This document shows positions 1 through 10,251 of a stretch of 64,000 nucleotides of DNA, piece after piece (position 1 is the stretch's first letter; each line of letters starts with the position of its first letter). The position numbers were made by a program, and so were the translations under genes. The stretch covers positions 496,001 to 560,000 of the forward strand of contig NZ_NRQT01000001.1 of assembly GCF_004119455.1 (NCBI RefSeq), written 5' to 3'. The stretch comes from Chryseobacterium sp. CH25 (lineage in GTDB: Bacteria > Bacteroidota > Bacteroidia > Flavobacteriales > Weeksellaceae). Under the pieces are notes generated by a model, which worked only from the letters and a program-made list of their open reading frames with translations, was not told where the DNA came from and made no database searches.

Positions 1-243
1 ATATGGAATAAATATAAATTTTCCATTGGATGATTCTAAAACAAAATTTTCAAGATTTTCAGGAAGTCCAAAAAACTTATTCTCATAATTTAAATACTCA
101 TGGTGGAATACTTCCCCATTAATATATACTTTACATTTCCAAATTTCATATCCGTAATGAGGTTCATCAAACTCCGTTGTGACAAGCTGAATATCATTAA
201 ATTTGGATTTAAACGTCTGTGGCTGATATGGATCTAAGGACAT
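1..243 (-). CDS. Small protein overlapping the toxin gene, candidate immunity protein (5' part only)
   Basis: The minus strand is open from an ATG at 243-241 to the window edge, giving at least 81 residues without a stop. It begins MSLDPYQPQTFKSKF and has no signal peptide, so it is probably cytoplasmic. Its start lies inside the last codons of the large toxin-like gene: the two reading frames overlap by 10 bases, which implies translational coupling. A small, soluble, non-exported product directly after the variable C-terminus of an exported polymorphic toxin is the standard position of an immunity gene. I do not recognise the family. The function is inferred from position only, and the gene continues to the left of this window. 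Confidence 0.7.
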   Translation of the reverse strand, partial: MSLDPYQPQTFKSKFNDIQLVTTEFDEPHYGYEIWKCKVYINGEVFHHEYLNYENKFFGLPENLENFVLESSNGKFIFIPY

Positions 244-3200
244 AATATTGTTGTTATTTTATTTCTTTTATAAATTTGATATGCTTCTAGTGTTTTATCT
301 AATTTACCGGATTTTTCTGCATTTTTAAAGTACTTCAATCTATTTCCAGTTTTATCTGCATTGATATAATCTACAATATCATCTGCTATATTTTTAGGCA
401 ATTTATTTAAACTATTTTGTAACTCTGTTACAACTCCTTTTCCTTCTATTATACATTTTCTCCATTGCCCATTGACTTTTTGTAACGCTTCAATTTCTTT
501 AAAATAAGTAACATCAATATCTTGTAATTTTTTAGAAAATTCAATCTGTTCGCCGGAAAGATTTACATTTTTCTTAAACCAAGGTGCCACATCTCCTATT
601 TTTAAATCTACATCAGTAGCTTTATTACTCATTTTAAAAGAAAAATAGTAATCACCATCATTCATATCTGTAGCCAACATACGAGAATCATAAGTATAAA
701 CCAAGTCATCAACACCTTCTCCATTTTGGAGAATAGGACTTCCAAAACCTCCTCCAAGACTCGGCCTATTTTGAAACCTATCTATTCGTAAATTGTACTC
801 ACTTCCTTTAATAGTTTGATTAATTTTACTAAAACCACTAAATGGTGGCCATCCATCATTTAATTTTTCTGTTTTAAAATAATTAAATAATTCATCCCAT
901 TTTCCTTCGCCCCAAAGTTTATATGCAACTTTATATTGTTCATCAGTAGCTGTAAATGTTTTTATAAAATCATTATACTTTACATTTCTATAAACGATAT
1001 CTGCAAGTTTATCTACAATTCCCAGAGCTTTCCAAACCTGCTCCTGTTTAGTAATCAACTCTCTCTCTGCAGGAGATAGATTATCAAGATTCGTAGTAAG
1101 TGTTTTCCATTCCAGATATTGGGCTGTTAGTAAATTTCTTAATCCTTTATTTTCCTGCAGTAATTTTTTTGTAGCCTGAGGGAGACCGCTTATAAACTTA
1201 TAGCCACCAACACTAAGGTTTTTCACTCCGATAATACCCATTCCAAGGTTATAAGCAATAATTGCTTTCCCCAGATTACTATTAGGATTTACGGTTTGTG
1301 TTGTAACGGCTATATTTCCAACTGCCCCAGCCACTTCAGCCATTGCCCATGCACGACGTATCCATGTTACTTTAGTAGCCAATGCTGCCCCTCCACTTAG
1401 ATATATTGTAGCTATATCTAATGTTGTAATAACTCCTTTTTCAATATAATCATTACGGATCTTATCCTTATTATACTTTAGGAGTATTGCAGGAACGATA
1501 TAATTGCCATTACCAAAATCGTAACCATCTATTGCAGATTGCACTAAAGGAATTTTGTCTTTGTTAGGTACAATGATGACTGGCGTTAATGGAGAAACTA
1601 CTGTTATTTCTTCTTCTCTATCTACGCTGCCATAACTTCCATTTACATATGCTGTAGTGGTGTAAACATCATTAATTCTGATGTTTCCGGTATCCGATAT
1701 ATATGAACCATCATTATGTTTGGACGTAAATGTCTGTATCCAAGGAGAAGATGTGGTATCTTTATCATAATCCACAGGGTTAAGATTAATAACCCTTGAA
1801 GCAAAGTTATCTGTCTCAGAAGGCCATCTGTCTGTAATGGATGCAGGATATTTATTAAACATTGACACCAATACCCCCATAAAGTTGGTATAATTATTAC
1901 CACCATAAAGAATAATCTTATCCTGTAAATGACTAACAAGATTTTTAATTAACTCATTATTATTACTTTCTAAAAAAGTATAGAAGGTCTTGAAGTTTTC
2001 TGTCTTAATAGAAGCAGCAAGCCTTACAATAGCTGATTCCTGATCGTCTTTTATCGTAGTGTCATATCCTAACTTTTTAATTAATTTTTCAATTTCTGTA
2101 TAAGACAATAATCTTAATGAACAGTCATCTACATTTTTAATGGTTTCAACAATTAATGGTTTATCATTAGAGTCAATGACTTCCAAAACTTTGTTATATC
2201 CCTTATTAATGGCAACCACATCTTTTCCTACACAAATATCATCAGAGATAACACTGTTTCCTGAGCCATCCAAACAAGGTACAGTACTCAAATACCTGAT
2301 AGAATTGGCATCTGTAACTTTAGTAAGATCAAAACCTTTTTTATCTTTAATATACTTCCAGGAAGTAGTATAGTTTTTATTGTATCCACAACTTCCATAG
2401 TTCCAGAATAATGTTATTGAAGGGTCCTTTGTCTTTTCTTCTTGTGACAGCAGAGTAATAGCAAGAGGTTCTAATATTCCTTTTGCATAATAACCATTTT
2501 TACCTCCTCTATTTTCCCAGTAGTAATTGGTTCTTTCTGAACAATCCTGGTTTTTACACATCGCAATTCCATGAACGGCTCCATTGGGTTCTTTCACATC
2601 ACCAGAAAGATAAATACTTGACCCGTTAAATTTAAATGGTTCCCACTCCGGCGTCAGCTGAATATCTGAAAATTCCCCCGCACTCTGCCCCTGGAACGCA
2701 TACAACTTAAACGCCGGATCATTGATCTGTTTCCAATCCAGATGAGACAATTCTTCACCAGCAGCATAATCCATCAATAGATTAGTACCTTTTTCAGTGG
2801 TTCCTAATGCTTTCCACGGATGTTCCAGCTTGAATACGCCATGTCCCAGTTCATGGGATCCAGTTTTGGTTGGCGCATTTCCGTACACATAACCGAACTG
2901 CCCATTCAGACGCATATATCCGTTCTGTCCGGTTGAAGATTTTTTGTCTGTTACAAACAGAACGTATCTTGCATCCGTACCTTTATAAAGTGCGTTGATC
3001 TGCTGCTGCTGAGGGCTATATGTACTCATCAGATCAGAATCTTCACTGTTAATGGTATCACCACTTACAATAGAACTGATATTTAGAACAGGTTCTTCCT
3101 TAACATTGAATTTCACTCCAATTTTATTGTAAATCTGATTCAGCTTAGCACTTTGTGCCTGTAAATTAGACTGTGACACTGCATCCAACGGAACCAAACT

Positions 3201-5519
3201 CACGTTAATATCTTCAGGACTCAGGTGTACAAGGCGGAAACTAGCAATTACTTTCTGTTTTGAGCCTGTTTCTTTAGGCATCAGAACTGCAATCACCTCT
3301 TCTTCTGCGTAATCAAATGTACCCGGAAGTTTCAGCTGATAGTTTCTTTCCGTATCGGTTTTGCTAAGTTCTGTAACTTCAATAGCTTTTCCTGTACCCA
3401 ACGTTTTAAAGATGATTTTCCCATCTTTAAGTGAAGGATCAGAGATATTCACTCTGGCATCAAACAGTTCTGTCTGTTTATTAACCGTAGCTTTATAAGG
3501 AACATAGACTGTATTGTTGTCTGCATCTTTTACAGATGGATATTTGGATGTTGGAAGCTTGGTTTTCTCCGGTGTATCGTAGGCAAATTTACCTGCAGCA
3601 TCTTCTTTCCAGTCTATTTTAATTCCTTTAGCAGTATACTGGGTTACAGCTGCATTACTTCCACTACCGGAAACTCCATCTGTATTGGTTGAATTGGATG
3701 CTCCTCCTTCTGCAACCTTGCCTGTTTTGGTAACATTTCCGTTTTCATCTACGGTCCAGATATTTCCTTCTTTATCCTTAATCTCATAGTCTTTTCCACC
3801 CGGGAAATCCTGCTGGCTCGGAGATCCTCCATTACCGGAATCACCATACACTGTAATTTTTCCTGGTGGTGGCGTTGCAGTATACTTTATATCTGAAATA
3901 ACATAATCTACAATTACTTCTTTTACCCCAGCATCTCCAAAAGTTTCCCCTAGTCCACCTGATGCATAATGTACAGCTGTTTCATTTGGATCATAGGTAG
4001 TTTCAACGGTTCCTTCAATCAGTTTTTTATCTGTATTGAGTTTAATGTTGGTAAAGCTTACTTTGATTTTTGTATCGGCTAAATAAGGAACTTCAATAAA
4101 TCCAGTTCCTGTATAAATACCATTGCTTCCCTGAGCAGATAATACGGTTACCGGGAAATCTCCGGCTGTAAATACTTCATTATTCCCCAGCATGGTCTGC
4201 AAAGGAGTTTTATTGGCAATATCCACGGCCGGCATAATACCGCACTGATAGTTATTGTTTGAAGAACTGCCATCGGTTGTAAACAACTGAATTCCACTAT
4301 AGCTATATGCATTTCCAGCACTGTTTCCTCCTGTTGTTGGATTAGAATCCCCAAAGGTTTGGGCACTTCCACAGACTGTTCCTACGCGATATTCATATTC
4401 TGTTTTATCTTCAAGCCCTGTAAGGATGGCTGTTGCCTGATAGCTTTGCTGAGTAGCCCATTCTGCACTGCTTCCTTTTTTCCTGTATTGAACATTGTAC
4501 AGTCCTCCAGGTTGCCCTGCAAGGCTCCATCGTATTTCAACCCTTCCTTTCCCTACATTTTTTGCCATAAGCAAAGTAGGAACAGCACAGTTTTCTACAT
4601 AATCAAAGTAGAAGATTTCAGACAGTCCGTTATTTTTATAAACTCCATTATCATCTGTAGCATTGGCACCCACTACTGGATTTCCTGATTTCGCCTGCAC
4701 CTGCCACGCATATCTTTTACCCGGCATCAGCTGGGTTTTATCAATTCCGTAATACAAAGTGGGTGCATAGGTTTCTTCTCTCCAAAGCGGTGGTGCTGAA
4801 AGGAAACCTGAAATAGGACTCTGGCCCTGATCCCAAAGTTCTTTTAATGTAAAAATATAACGGGTGTTTGGAGCAATCTGTCTTGGCATCCACTGGAATA
4901 CTACTCCTGCTCCACCCCCATAAGGAGCTAATGCCTGTATTTTTTCTGCATTTTGCGGAAGGGTAAGCATCGGTGGATCATATTGTACCATAAAAACTGT
5001 GGTACACGTCTTTGAAGAAAGATTATTCTTGGTATAATAATCATAAGCCTGAAAACAAAACTGGTATACTCCATCTGCCAAAGGCTTTGAGTATTGTACA
5101 GCATTAATGCCTGCCAGATTCTGCAGTTCAAAAAGGGAACGCAAATCTACATTCGTCAGGGTAATATTATTTCCCGGATAAAGCGTGAAAGGATTCATTC
5201 CTACAACAAAATCATTGGATCTTGCTATAGGAACCGCATTGAGCCCTGCCTCCAGCGAGAATTTTATTCCTGTTTGGTGTTGTGGCTCTAAAAGGTCAGT
5301 CATTAAAACCTGAAGCTGCAGCTTATTGTCTGTACTGGCTGCATAATCTGCAAGCCTAAGACTATAAGGCGGAATGACAACAGGAACCAGCTTTACAGGA
5401 TATTGCTGCCCCGTCACTTTCATTGGCATTAGCCCTGAAATCAACAGTAAAAATAATGCAATGACTTTTATATAGTAATGCTGTTTTTTTAGATATGATT
5501 TAAAACGATCTTTAATCAT
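234..5519 (-). CDS. Large exported metalloprotease-containing polymorphic toxin with TNT-like C-terminus
   Basis: A 1,761-residue protein. An N-terminal signal peptide (about residues 1-37) is followed by a beta-rich region beginning PVKLVPVVIPPYSL, resembling the TANFOR-type domain of Bacteroidota. A fibronectin III-like stretch lies around 310-385. A zinc-protease site follows: HELGH at 889-893, H900, and a Met-turn-like LLMDY at 914-918. Hydrophobic, linker-like sequence occupies about 1370-1450. Residues about 1552-1665 carry the order of motifs known from the tuberculosis necrotizing toxin (TNT) family of NAD(P) glycohydrolases: WPP (1557), DRF (1580), GSP (1593), SR (1612), APWF (1645) and GEQ (1656). 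R1581, R1613 and Q1658 could be the active-site residues. About 95 further residues follow. The gene lies 43 bases after the 1,562-residue companion and overlaps the putative immunity gene. I infer that the protease releases the toxin tip. The TNT match is divergent and was read by eye. Confidence 0.75.
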   Translation of the reverse strand: MIKDRFKSYLKKQHYYIKVIALFLLLISGLMPMKVTGQQYPVKLVPVVIPPYSLRLADYAASTDNKLQLQVLMTDLLEPQHQTGIKFSLEAGLNAVPIARSNDFVVGMNPFTLYPGNNITLTNVDLRSLFELQNLAGINAVQYSKPLADGVYQFCFQAYDYYTKNNLSSKTCTTVFMVQYDPPMLTLPQNAEKIQALAPYGGGAGVVFQWMPRQIAPNTRYIFTLKELWDQGQSPISGFLSAPPLWREETYAPTLYYGIDKTQLMPGKRYAWQVQAKSGNPVVGANATDDNGVYKNNGLSEIFYFDYVENCAVPTLLMAKNVGKGRVEIRWSLAGQPGGLYNVQYRKKGSSAEWATQQSYQATAILTGLEDKTEYEYRVGTVCGSAQTFGDSNPTTGGNSAGNAYSYSGIQLFTTDGSSSNNNYQCGIMPAVDIANKTPLQTMLGNNEVFTAGDFPVTVLSAQGSNGIYTGTGFIEVPYLADTKIKVSFTNIKLNTDKKLIEGTVETTYDPNETAVHYASGGLGETFGDAGVKEVIVDYVISDIKYTATPPPGKITVYGDSGNGGSPSQQDFPGGKDYEIKDKEGNIWTVDENGNVTKTGKVAEGGASNSTNTDGVSGSGSNAAVTQYTAKGIKIDWKEDAAGKFAYDTPEKTKLPTSKYPSVKDADNNTVYVPYKATVNKQTELFDARVNISDPSLKDGKIIFKTLGTGKAIEVTELSKTDTERNYQLKLPGTFDYAEEEVIAVLMPKETGSKQKVIASFRLVHLSPEDINVSLVPLDAVSQSNLQAQSAKLNQIYNKIGVKFNVKEEPVLNISSIVSGDTINSEDSDLMSTYSPQQQQINALYKGTDARYVLFVTDKKSSTGQNGYMRLNGQFGYVYGNAPTKTGSHELGHGVFKLEHPWKALGTTEKGTNLLMDYAAGEELSHLDWKQINDPAFKLYAFQGQSAGEFSDIQLTPEWEPFKFNGSSIYLSGDVKEPNGAVHGIAMCKNQDCSERTNYYWENRGGKNGYYAKGILEPLAITLLSQEEKTKDPSITLFWNYGSCGYNKNYTTSWKYIKDKKGFDLTKVTDANSIRYLSTVPCLDGSGNSVISDDICVGKDVVAINKGYNKVLEVIDSNDKPLIVETIKNVDDCSLRLLSYTEIEKLIKKLGYDTTIKDDQESAIVRLAASIKTENFKTFYTFLESNNNELIKNLVSHLQDKIILYGGNNYTNFMGVLVSMFNKYPASITDRWPSETDNFASRVINLNPVDYDKDTTSSPWIQTFTSKHNDGSYISDTGNIRINDVYTTTAYVNGSYGSVDREEEITVVSPLTPVIIVPNKDKIPLVQSAIDGYDFGNGNYIVPAILLKYNKDKIRNDYIEKGVITTLDIATIYLSGGAALATKVTWIRRAWAMAEVAGAVGNIAVTTQTVNPNSNLGKAIIAYNLGMGIIGVKNLSVGGYKFISGLPQATKKLLQENKGLRNLLTAQYLEWKTLTTNLDNLSPAERELITKQEQVWKALGIVDKLADIVYRNVKYNDFIKTFTATDEQYKVAYKLWGEGKWDELFNYFKTEKLNDGWPPFSGFSKINQTIKGSEYNLRIDRFQNRPSLGGGFGSPILQNGEGVDDLVYTYDSRMLATDMNDGDYYFSFKMSNKATDVDLKIGDVAPWFKKNVNLSGEQIEFSKKLQDIDVTYFKEIEALQKVNGQWRKCIIEGKGVVTELQNSLNKLPKNIADDIVDYINADKTGNRLKYFKNAEKSGKLDKTLEAYQIYKRNKITTILCP

Positions 5520-5562
5520 GTTCTGTGTTTTTTATATAGAGTGATCAGATAAAGCTTCAGCT

Positions 5563-8500
5563 TTATTTGAATTCATAGTTAATTTGTTTTTCAGACCCCT
5601 GTTTGTTCCCTGGCAAAACGTATCTCACTTTCACAATATACTTTATGGAAGGGATAGTTCCGAATGTGGATTCCAGTAAAGCATTAATAAGTGGAGATCG
5701 TGAAGTTGCAGGTACACCTACATATTTTGATGCTGCTTTAGAAATAAGCTCATACCAATCTGCTTTATAATAACTGAACAGATCATATTTGAAAGGGAAA
5801 GTCTGTTTCAGAAATGCATTTCCTTTATCATTACCCAGATACTGCAGATATGAAGTAAATACCGGGAATGCATTTGCTGGTGGAATTCCTGTAAAATCAT
5901 CATCGCTTTCCGCTCTGTTTAACTCTAGTCCGTCAACTGGATAATTATTGTAGATAAGTCCTTTAAACTTGCCTGCAAAAGAATCTTCCATTAATGCAGT
6001 AAGGTTGATTAATGGCTTGTTATCTGTATATTTTGATCCTGAAATTTCAGTAGCATCAAAGTATTCATCAGCGTTCATATTATTCTGTAATATAACTACG
6101 TCAGAGCTTAACTTAATCCATAACGGGTTGAAATTTAAAGCAGAAAGCTTGTCTGAAAGTGTATTATACTTACTGGTTCTGAACACATAGGAAAGCCTGT
6201 CGATCTCCCCATTCTTAGAAAGACTCTGTGCTTTCTTTATTTCTGTAGTAACAGAAACGGCTGACCCATCACTACTTTCTTCTGTTTTCTCTGTATTTTC
6301 TACTGTATCATTATCAAAAGAACCGTTAGATCCATTTTTGTTTTTTGCAATCAGTGCTAATGTATAATCTTTCTGCTTGGTAAGATCCGGCACTTTGAAA
6401 TTCACAATATTGTCAGCATTATTATAAGAGAAGGTGCTTTCTATCGGTGATTCGGCTGCAAAGAGGACTGAAGTACTCCAATTCGGATCTTCAAACAGAT
6501 AATCCTGTCCTCTTTTTAACTTGATATAACCGTTACTGCTCTCTCCTCTATAGTAATTTTCCTGATCTACAACCGGATATGCATATTTTATATTGGATAA
6601 AGGAATAGCTTCCGGTGCTGAACCTGTTGTAAACGTACGTTCTTCTATTTCTACAGCCTTCTGCCCATCAACCATTACTACTTCATACATACCATTCTTT
6701 TTCTCCATAAAACTAACTTGCGCTAATGCTTTCAGTGTTTTGTTAGGAGGCAGAATATCATCAGAAACGAAGTTGGCAAAATCTTTAGAGTTCGCATACT
6801 CTATTACACCTTCAATCTCTTTACCCTGATCATCTATAATGGTCATTTTTTCTACAACTACTTTATAGGTGTGGTCACCATCATCTTCAGGAATTACGAT
6901 AGGTTCATTGACACGTACTCCAAAAGTCGCCTGTGGAATGGCAAAAACATCAACATTCGTTTCATCTTTTTTAGGAGTCAGATCTGTAATAATCTTCATA
7001 CCACCAAGAACGGATGAATTTTCAAGAACACATTCTTCTCCAAATTCCATCTTAAATCTGAAACGCCCTTTTATCAATCCGCCAAGTAGGTTATAATACC
7101 CGCCAAGATATCCTCTTACCCAATACGGATTCGGCCCTTTTACCTGTAAAAGTGCAGCAACCCCAGCCTTAATAATTGGAATTTTCTTTTTAATAAACCA
7201 GAGCTTGATTTTTATCCCCAGTTCGCCCTGTAAGTAAACATAAGCCTGTCCGTTAGCATACCAACCATTGATACCAATCTGATCTCCACCACGGTTAGAA
7301 CATTTAGCCTCGCCATAGTTTTTAAGCATTATATCTGTTCCTAAGCCAGCCTGAAAACGGGCATATAGAAACAGCGCCGTCATATCCCCCGTATCAAACT
7401 TAAGGTGTGTACCAAAGGCAAATCCTTTTCCATCTCCAAGGGCATTAAGATTGCTCATATAATCCAGATCCTGCACCTGAAGTCCTAGAATTTCTGCAAC
7501 TTCAACCGGCGGCGGCGGACTTCCCGGAATACGGGTTCCCACCATAAAGTAGCTGGACGACTGTAAATAAAAACTATCAAAACCAACCTTAAGACCAATC
7601 ATGTCAGTTGGCGTACCAATGTGCATATACCACTCATCCGGAGCAATATGTACCACAGCCCATCCTGCACGGCCATTAGGACCGATTCCTTTGATAATTC
7701 CTTTGGCAATATCAATAAACACATCCAGACTTGCATGGAATACACTATTGTTAAAGTCATAATTCATCGCAAGTTTGGCATAGATAGCTCCATCAATTTT
7801 CTCTGTAACAGGATATTGCTCGTCAACCATTTTGGTATCCAAAAAGGTGTTTACTGTTTTATTATTTTTCAGATCTGACAGAAATTTAGAATTCCCGGTC
7901 ATTTCTTTGAATTTTTTCTGTGCTCCTGCCAATGCATCTCCAGGAACCAGCTTGGTAAGATCAGCCATTACAACAGCTTCTCCAATAAATCCGATATTGG
8001 CTAAACCACCATTTGGATTGGTTGAAATACTGAATCCAGCCATGATATCTATGGTTTTATCTGTTGGAATGGAACCGTAAATACCCGCTCTTAATGCAAG
8101 ACCAACTGTATTATCAGGTTTCAGAACCAAAGCTTTATTTTCATAGGCAGGGTTCATACTCAGTTCCCGATCAGGAATCATCCGGTAAAATGCACCTCCT
8201 GTAAATCCGGTAATTTTAAGTGCGGTGGCCTGAATACTCAATCCTTTTATAGATCCTTCAAATCCCCAATACCTGAAAGTACTGTATCCAAAAGCAGCAT
8301 TTACTTCCACTGTTATTTTACTAAGCGCTGTAACTTCAGCCTTAAGATGTGCTTTAAATCCATTACCATACAGAGGGTCTTTACGCATGATTTCAAGGCT
8401 TCCGGAGATCTTCCCTACCCCAATATCTACGTTATTAAGTGCCAATTTAGTAAGATTGAAGCCATCATACTTCCATCGCTGCCTGTTATTTTCGCTGACA

Positions 8501-10251
8501 ATCAAACCATTAATCATCATACCTCCTGTAGCAGAAAAACGTTCTTCCTGTAGACCAACAGTCACATTAAACCCTAAATTGGCCTGTGAACCGTCTGCAA
8601 CCACAACAATATTGCTGATACTTGCCGGAAAGCCTGCTAATTTCTGTTCACCTTTTACTCCAAAATACTGAACCGTTACAAATGGAGCTTTAGTCTGTAA
8701 GATAAGTCCCTGAAATTCTATACCCTTAAAATCTGCATCTTTTTTACTGTTGGGATCGTTATCATCTGCCGAAGAATTGGCAGCAATAGCCATACTTCCG
8801 TTAAGAATTGCCTTGGGAAGAAACTCTTTATTTTTTACCCGCATTTCAATGGAAGAACCTGTAGCAATGGTTGCTTTAGCACTCCAGATATCAAAATTAA
8901 TATCATTAAGAGTCGTAACAGAGATGAGATACTGTTCTTCTGTGATGGCACCTCTATATCCTAAATAATTGGGAATGGAATTCGTAGAACTGTCATTATT
9001 TTTTTGAACAGGAAGCTGTATTTTCCCTTCCAGGTTGGCTCCTACAATTTTAGAAGCAGCAAGGTCAATTCCAATTTTATCCAGAGAGTATCTCCATGCA
9101 TTTTCTCTATTGGTTACTCCCCGTTCTATCGGAAAAAGGTTATTGGCAGCAAAACTTCCGGATACTCCATAAGCATCAATTAAAAGATTATTGGCCTCAA
9201 AAGAAACTCTGGTATCAATATGATCTTCTGTTTTGAATTCCTGTGGAAGACCAATATTTAAGGTCTGTACATATAAACCTCTCCAGGATTCTGATCCACC
9301 TATCAGGTATCCATGGGTATTGTAATATTGCGGAAACTGAACACTGGGATCTGTTCTAAGGTCGCTCAGGTCCAAAACTGCATTATTAACAAAGAAAGAA
9401 AAATAGCCTTTATCCTGATTTTTAATCTGAGAAGTAATGGCAAAAGGGCTTATGCTTACTTTCACTAAAATATCATTCCAATCGCTGGCTTTAAGAGCAA
9501 AATCACCGCGAACCCTGTTCGTAAATCCATTATTTCCCATTTCAGGAAGCACTGTTCCTTTGCTGTCTAAAGGAACAAGAACATTTCTGGAAATCTGAAC
9601 ATTACCTTTTAAAGAGAGTTCTTTAATCCCGTCACAATCCATAGTAACGTAGGTTTTGTCATTTACACTTTCACCATTTTTAGTGATCCTTCCTCCTTCA
9701 AGAGTAAGCATCCACTGGTTTTGGTTAAAAGGCATATTGATATCTCCCAGTAATGAAAGCTTTGCATCACCGATGATTTTTCCGCCATAGGATAATTTTA
9801 TATCCTCAGCTCCGAAGAACAGTGTTTTCTTTCCGTTTTCACCTCCCTGCTGGGGCGTAGTTACTCTGGCATATACGTTTATCAAAGCATATTCCGGAGT
9901 AAATTTTGCTTTTGTAACAACAATACTGTATTCTACATTAGACTTGTTTTCTTTAAGCCCAATGGGTAACTCGGTAAGGTCATTCGGATTAATTGTACTT
10001 GTGAAATTTCCACTTTTATCAAGTTCTTTGAAAGCTCCTATTGCTTTACCAATTTCTTTATCATTTTCAGGATCATTATCAGCAAAACCTGAAAACTGAT
10101 CCAAGGGAAATTCATATAAAGAGTTGGTGGCAGGTTGATTTGGGAATGAAAAGTTTTTGTGTAGCTGAAGGGAATCTCTTTTATTATGTTCACGAGCCTT
10201 TGTGGGAACAAAGAGAAGGCACATAATAAAAATAAAATATATTTTCGTCAT
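5563..10251 (-). CDS. Very large exported beta-rich protein, companion of the toxin
   Basis: A 1,562-residue protein starting at the ATG at 10251. An in-frame TTG seven codons earlier is less likely. A short signal peptide (MTKIYFIFIMCLLFV...) precedes a long sequence of alternating short hydrophobic beta-strand-like segments with many Gly/Asn turns. Residues about 900-1100 are Gly-rich and aromatic. The C-terminal third has acidic and Ser/Asn-rich linkers. I see no recognisable enzyme motif and no T9SS sorting tail. It is the first gene of the minus-strand set and is followed after 43 bases by the toxin-like gene, so the two are probably co-transcribed and the protein may help carry, anchor or export the toxin. 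TATTTTTG on the minus strand (10277-10270) fits a -7 box with a very short leader. The function is unknown. Confidence 0.8.
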   Translation of the reverse strand: MTKIYFIFIMCLLFVPTKAREHNKRDSLQLHKNFSFPNQPATNSLYEFPLDQFSGFADNDPENDKEIGKAIGAFKELDKSGNFTSTINPNDLTELPIGLKENKSNVEYSIVVTKAKFTPEYALINVYARVTTPQQGGENGKKTLFFGAEDIKLSYGGKIIGDAKLSLLGDINMPFNQNQWMLTLEGGRITKNGESVNDKTYVTMDCDGIKELSLKGNVQISRNVLVPLDSKGTVLPEMGNNGFTNRVRGDFALKASDWNDILVKVSISPFAITSQIKNQDKGYFSFFVNNAVLDLSDLRTDPSVQFPQYYNTHGYLIGGSESWRGLYVQTLNIGLPQEFKTEDHIDTRVSFEANNLLIDAYGVSGSFAANNLFPIERGVTNRENAWRYSLDKIGIDLAASKIVGANLEGKIQLPVQKNNDSSTNSIPNYLGYRGAITEEQYLISVTTLNDINFDIWSAKATIATGSSIEMRVKNKEFLPKAILNGSMAIAANSSADDNDPNSKKDADFKGIEFQGLILQTKAPFVTVQYFGVKGEQKLAGFPASISNIVVVADGSQANLGFNVTVGLQEERFSATGGMMINGLIVSENNRQRWKYDGFNLTKLALNNVDIGVGKISGSLEIMRKDPLYGNGFKAHLKAEVTALSKITVEVNAAFGYSTFRYWGFEGSIKGLSIQATALKITGFTGGAFYRMIPDRELSMNPAYENKALVLKPDNTVGLALRAGIYGSIPTDKTIDIMAGFSISTNPNGGLANIGFIGEAVVMADLTKLVPGDALAGAQKKFKEMTGNSKFLSDLKNNKTVNTFLDTKMVDEQYPVTEKIDGAIYAKLAMNYDFNNSVFHASLDVFIDIAKGIIKGIGPNGRAGWAVVHIAPDEWYMHIGTPTDMIGLKVGFDSFYLQSSSYFMVGTRIPGSPPPPVEVAEILGLQVQDLDYMSNLNALGDGKGFAFGTHLKFDTGDMTALFLYARFQAGLGTDIMLKNYGEAKCSNRGGDQIGINGWYANGQAYVYLQGELGIKIKLWFIKKKIPIIKAGVAALLQVKGPNPYWVRGYLGGYYNLLGGLIKGRFRFKMEFGEECVLENSSVLGGMKIITDLTPKKDETNVDVFAIPQATFGVRVNEPIVIPEDDGDHTYKVVVEKMTIIDDQGKEIEGVIEYANSKDFANFVSDDILPPNKTLKALAQVSFMEKKNGMYEVVMVDGQKAVEIEERTFTTGSAPEAIPLSNIKYAYPVVDQENYYRGESSNGYIKLKRGQDYLFEDPNWSTSVLFAAESPIESTFSYNNADNIVNFKVPDLTKQKDYTLALIAKNKNGSNGSFDNDTVENTEKTEESSDGSAVSVTTEIKKAQSLSKNGEIDRLSYVFRTSKYNTLSDKLSALNFNPLWIKLSSDVVILQNNMNADEYFDATEISGSKYTDNKPLINLTALMEDSFAGKFKGLIYNNYPVDGLELNRAESDDDFTGIPPANAFPVFTSYLQYLGNDKGNAFLKQTFPFKYDLFSYYKADWYELISKAASKYVGVPATSRSPLINALLESTFGTIPSIKYIVKVRYVLPGNKQGSEKQINYEFK

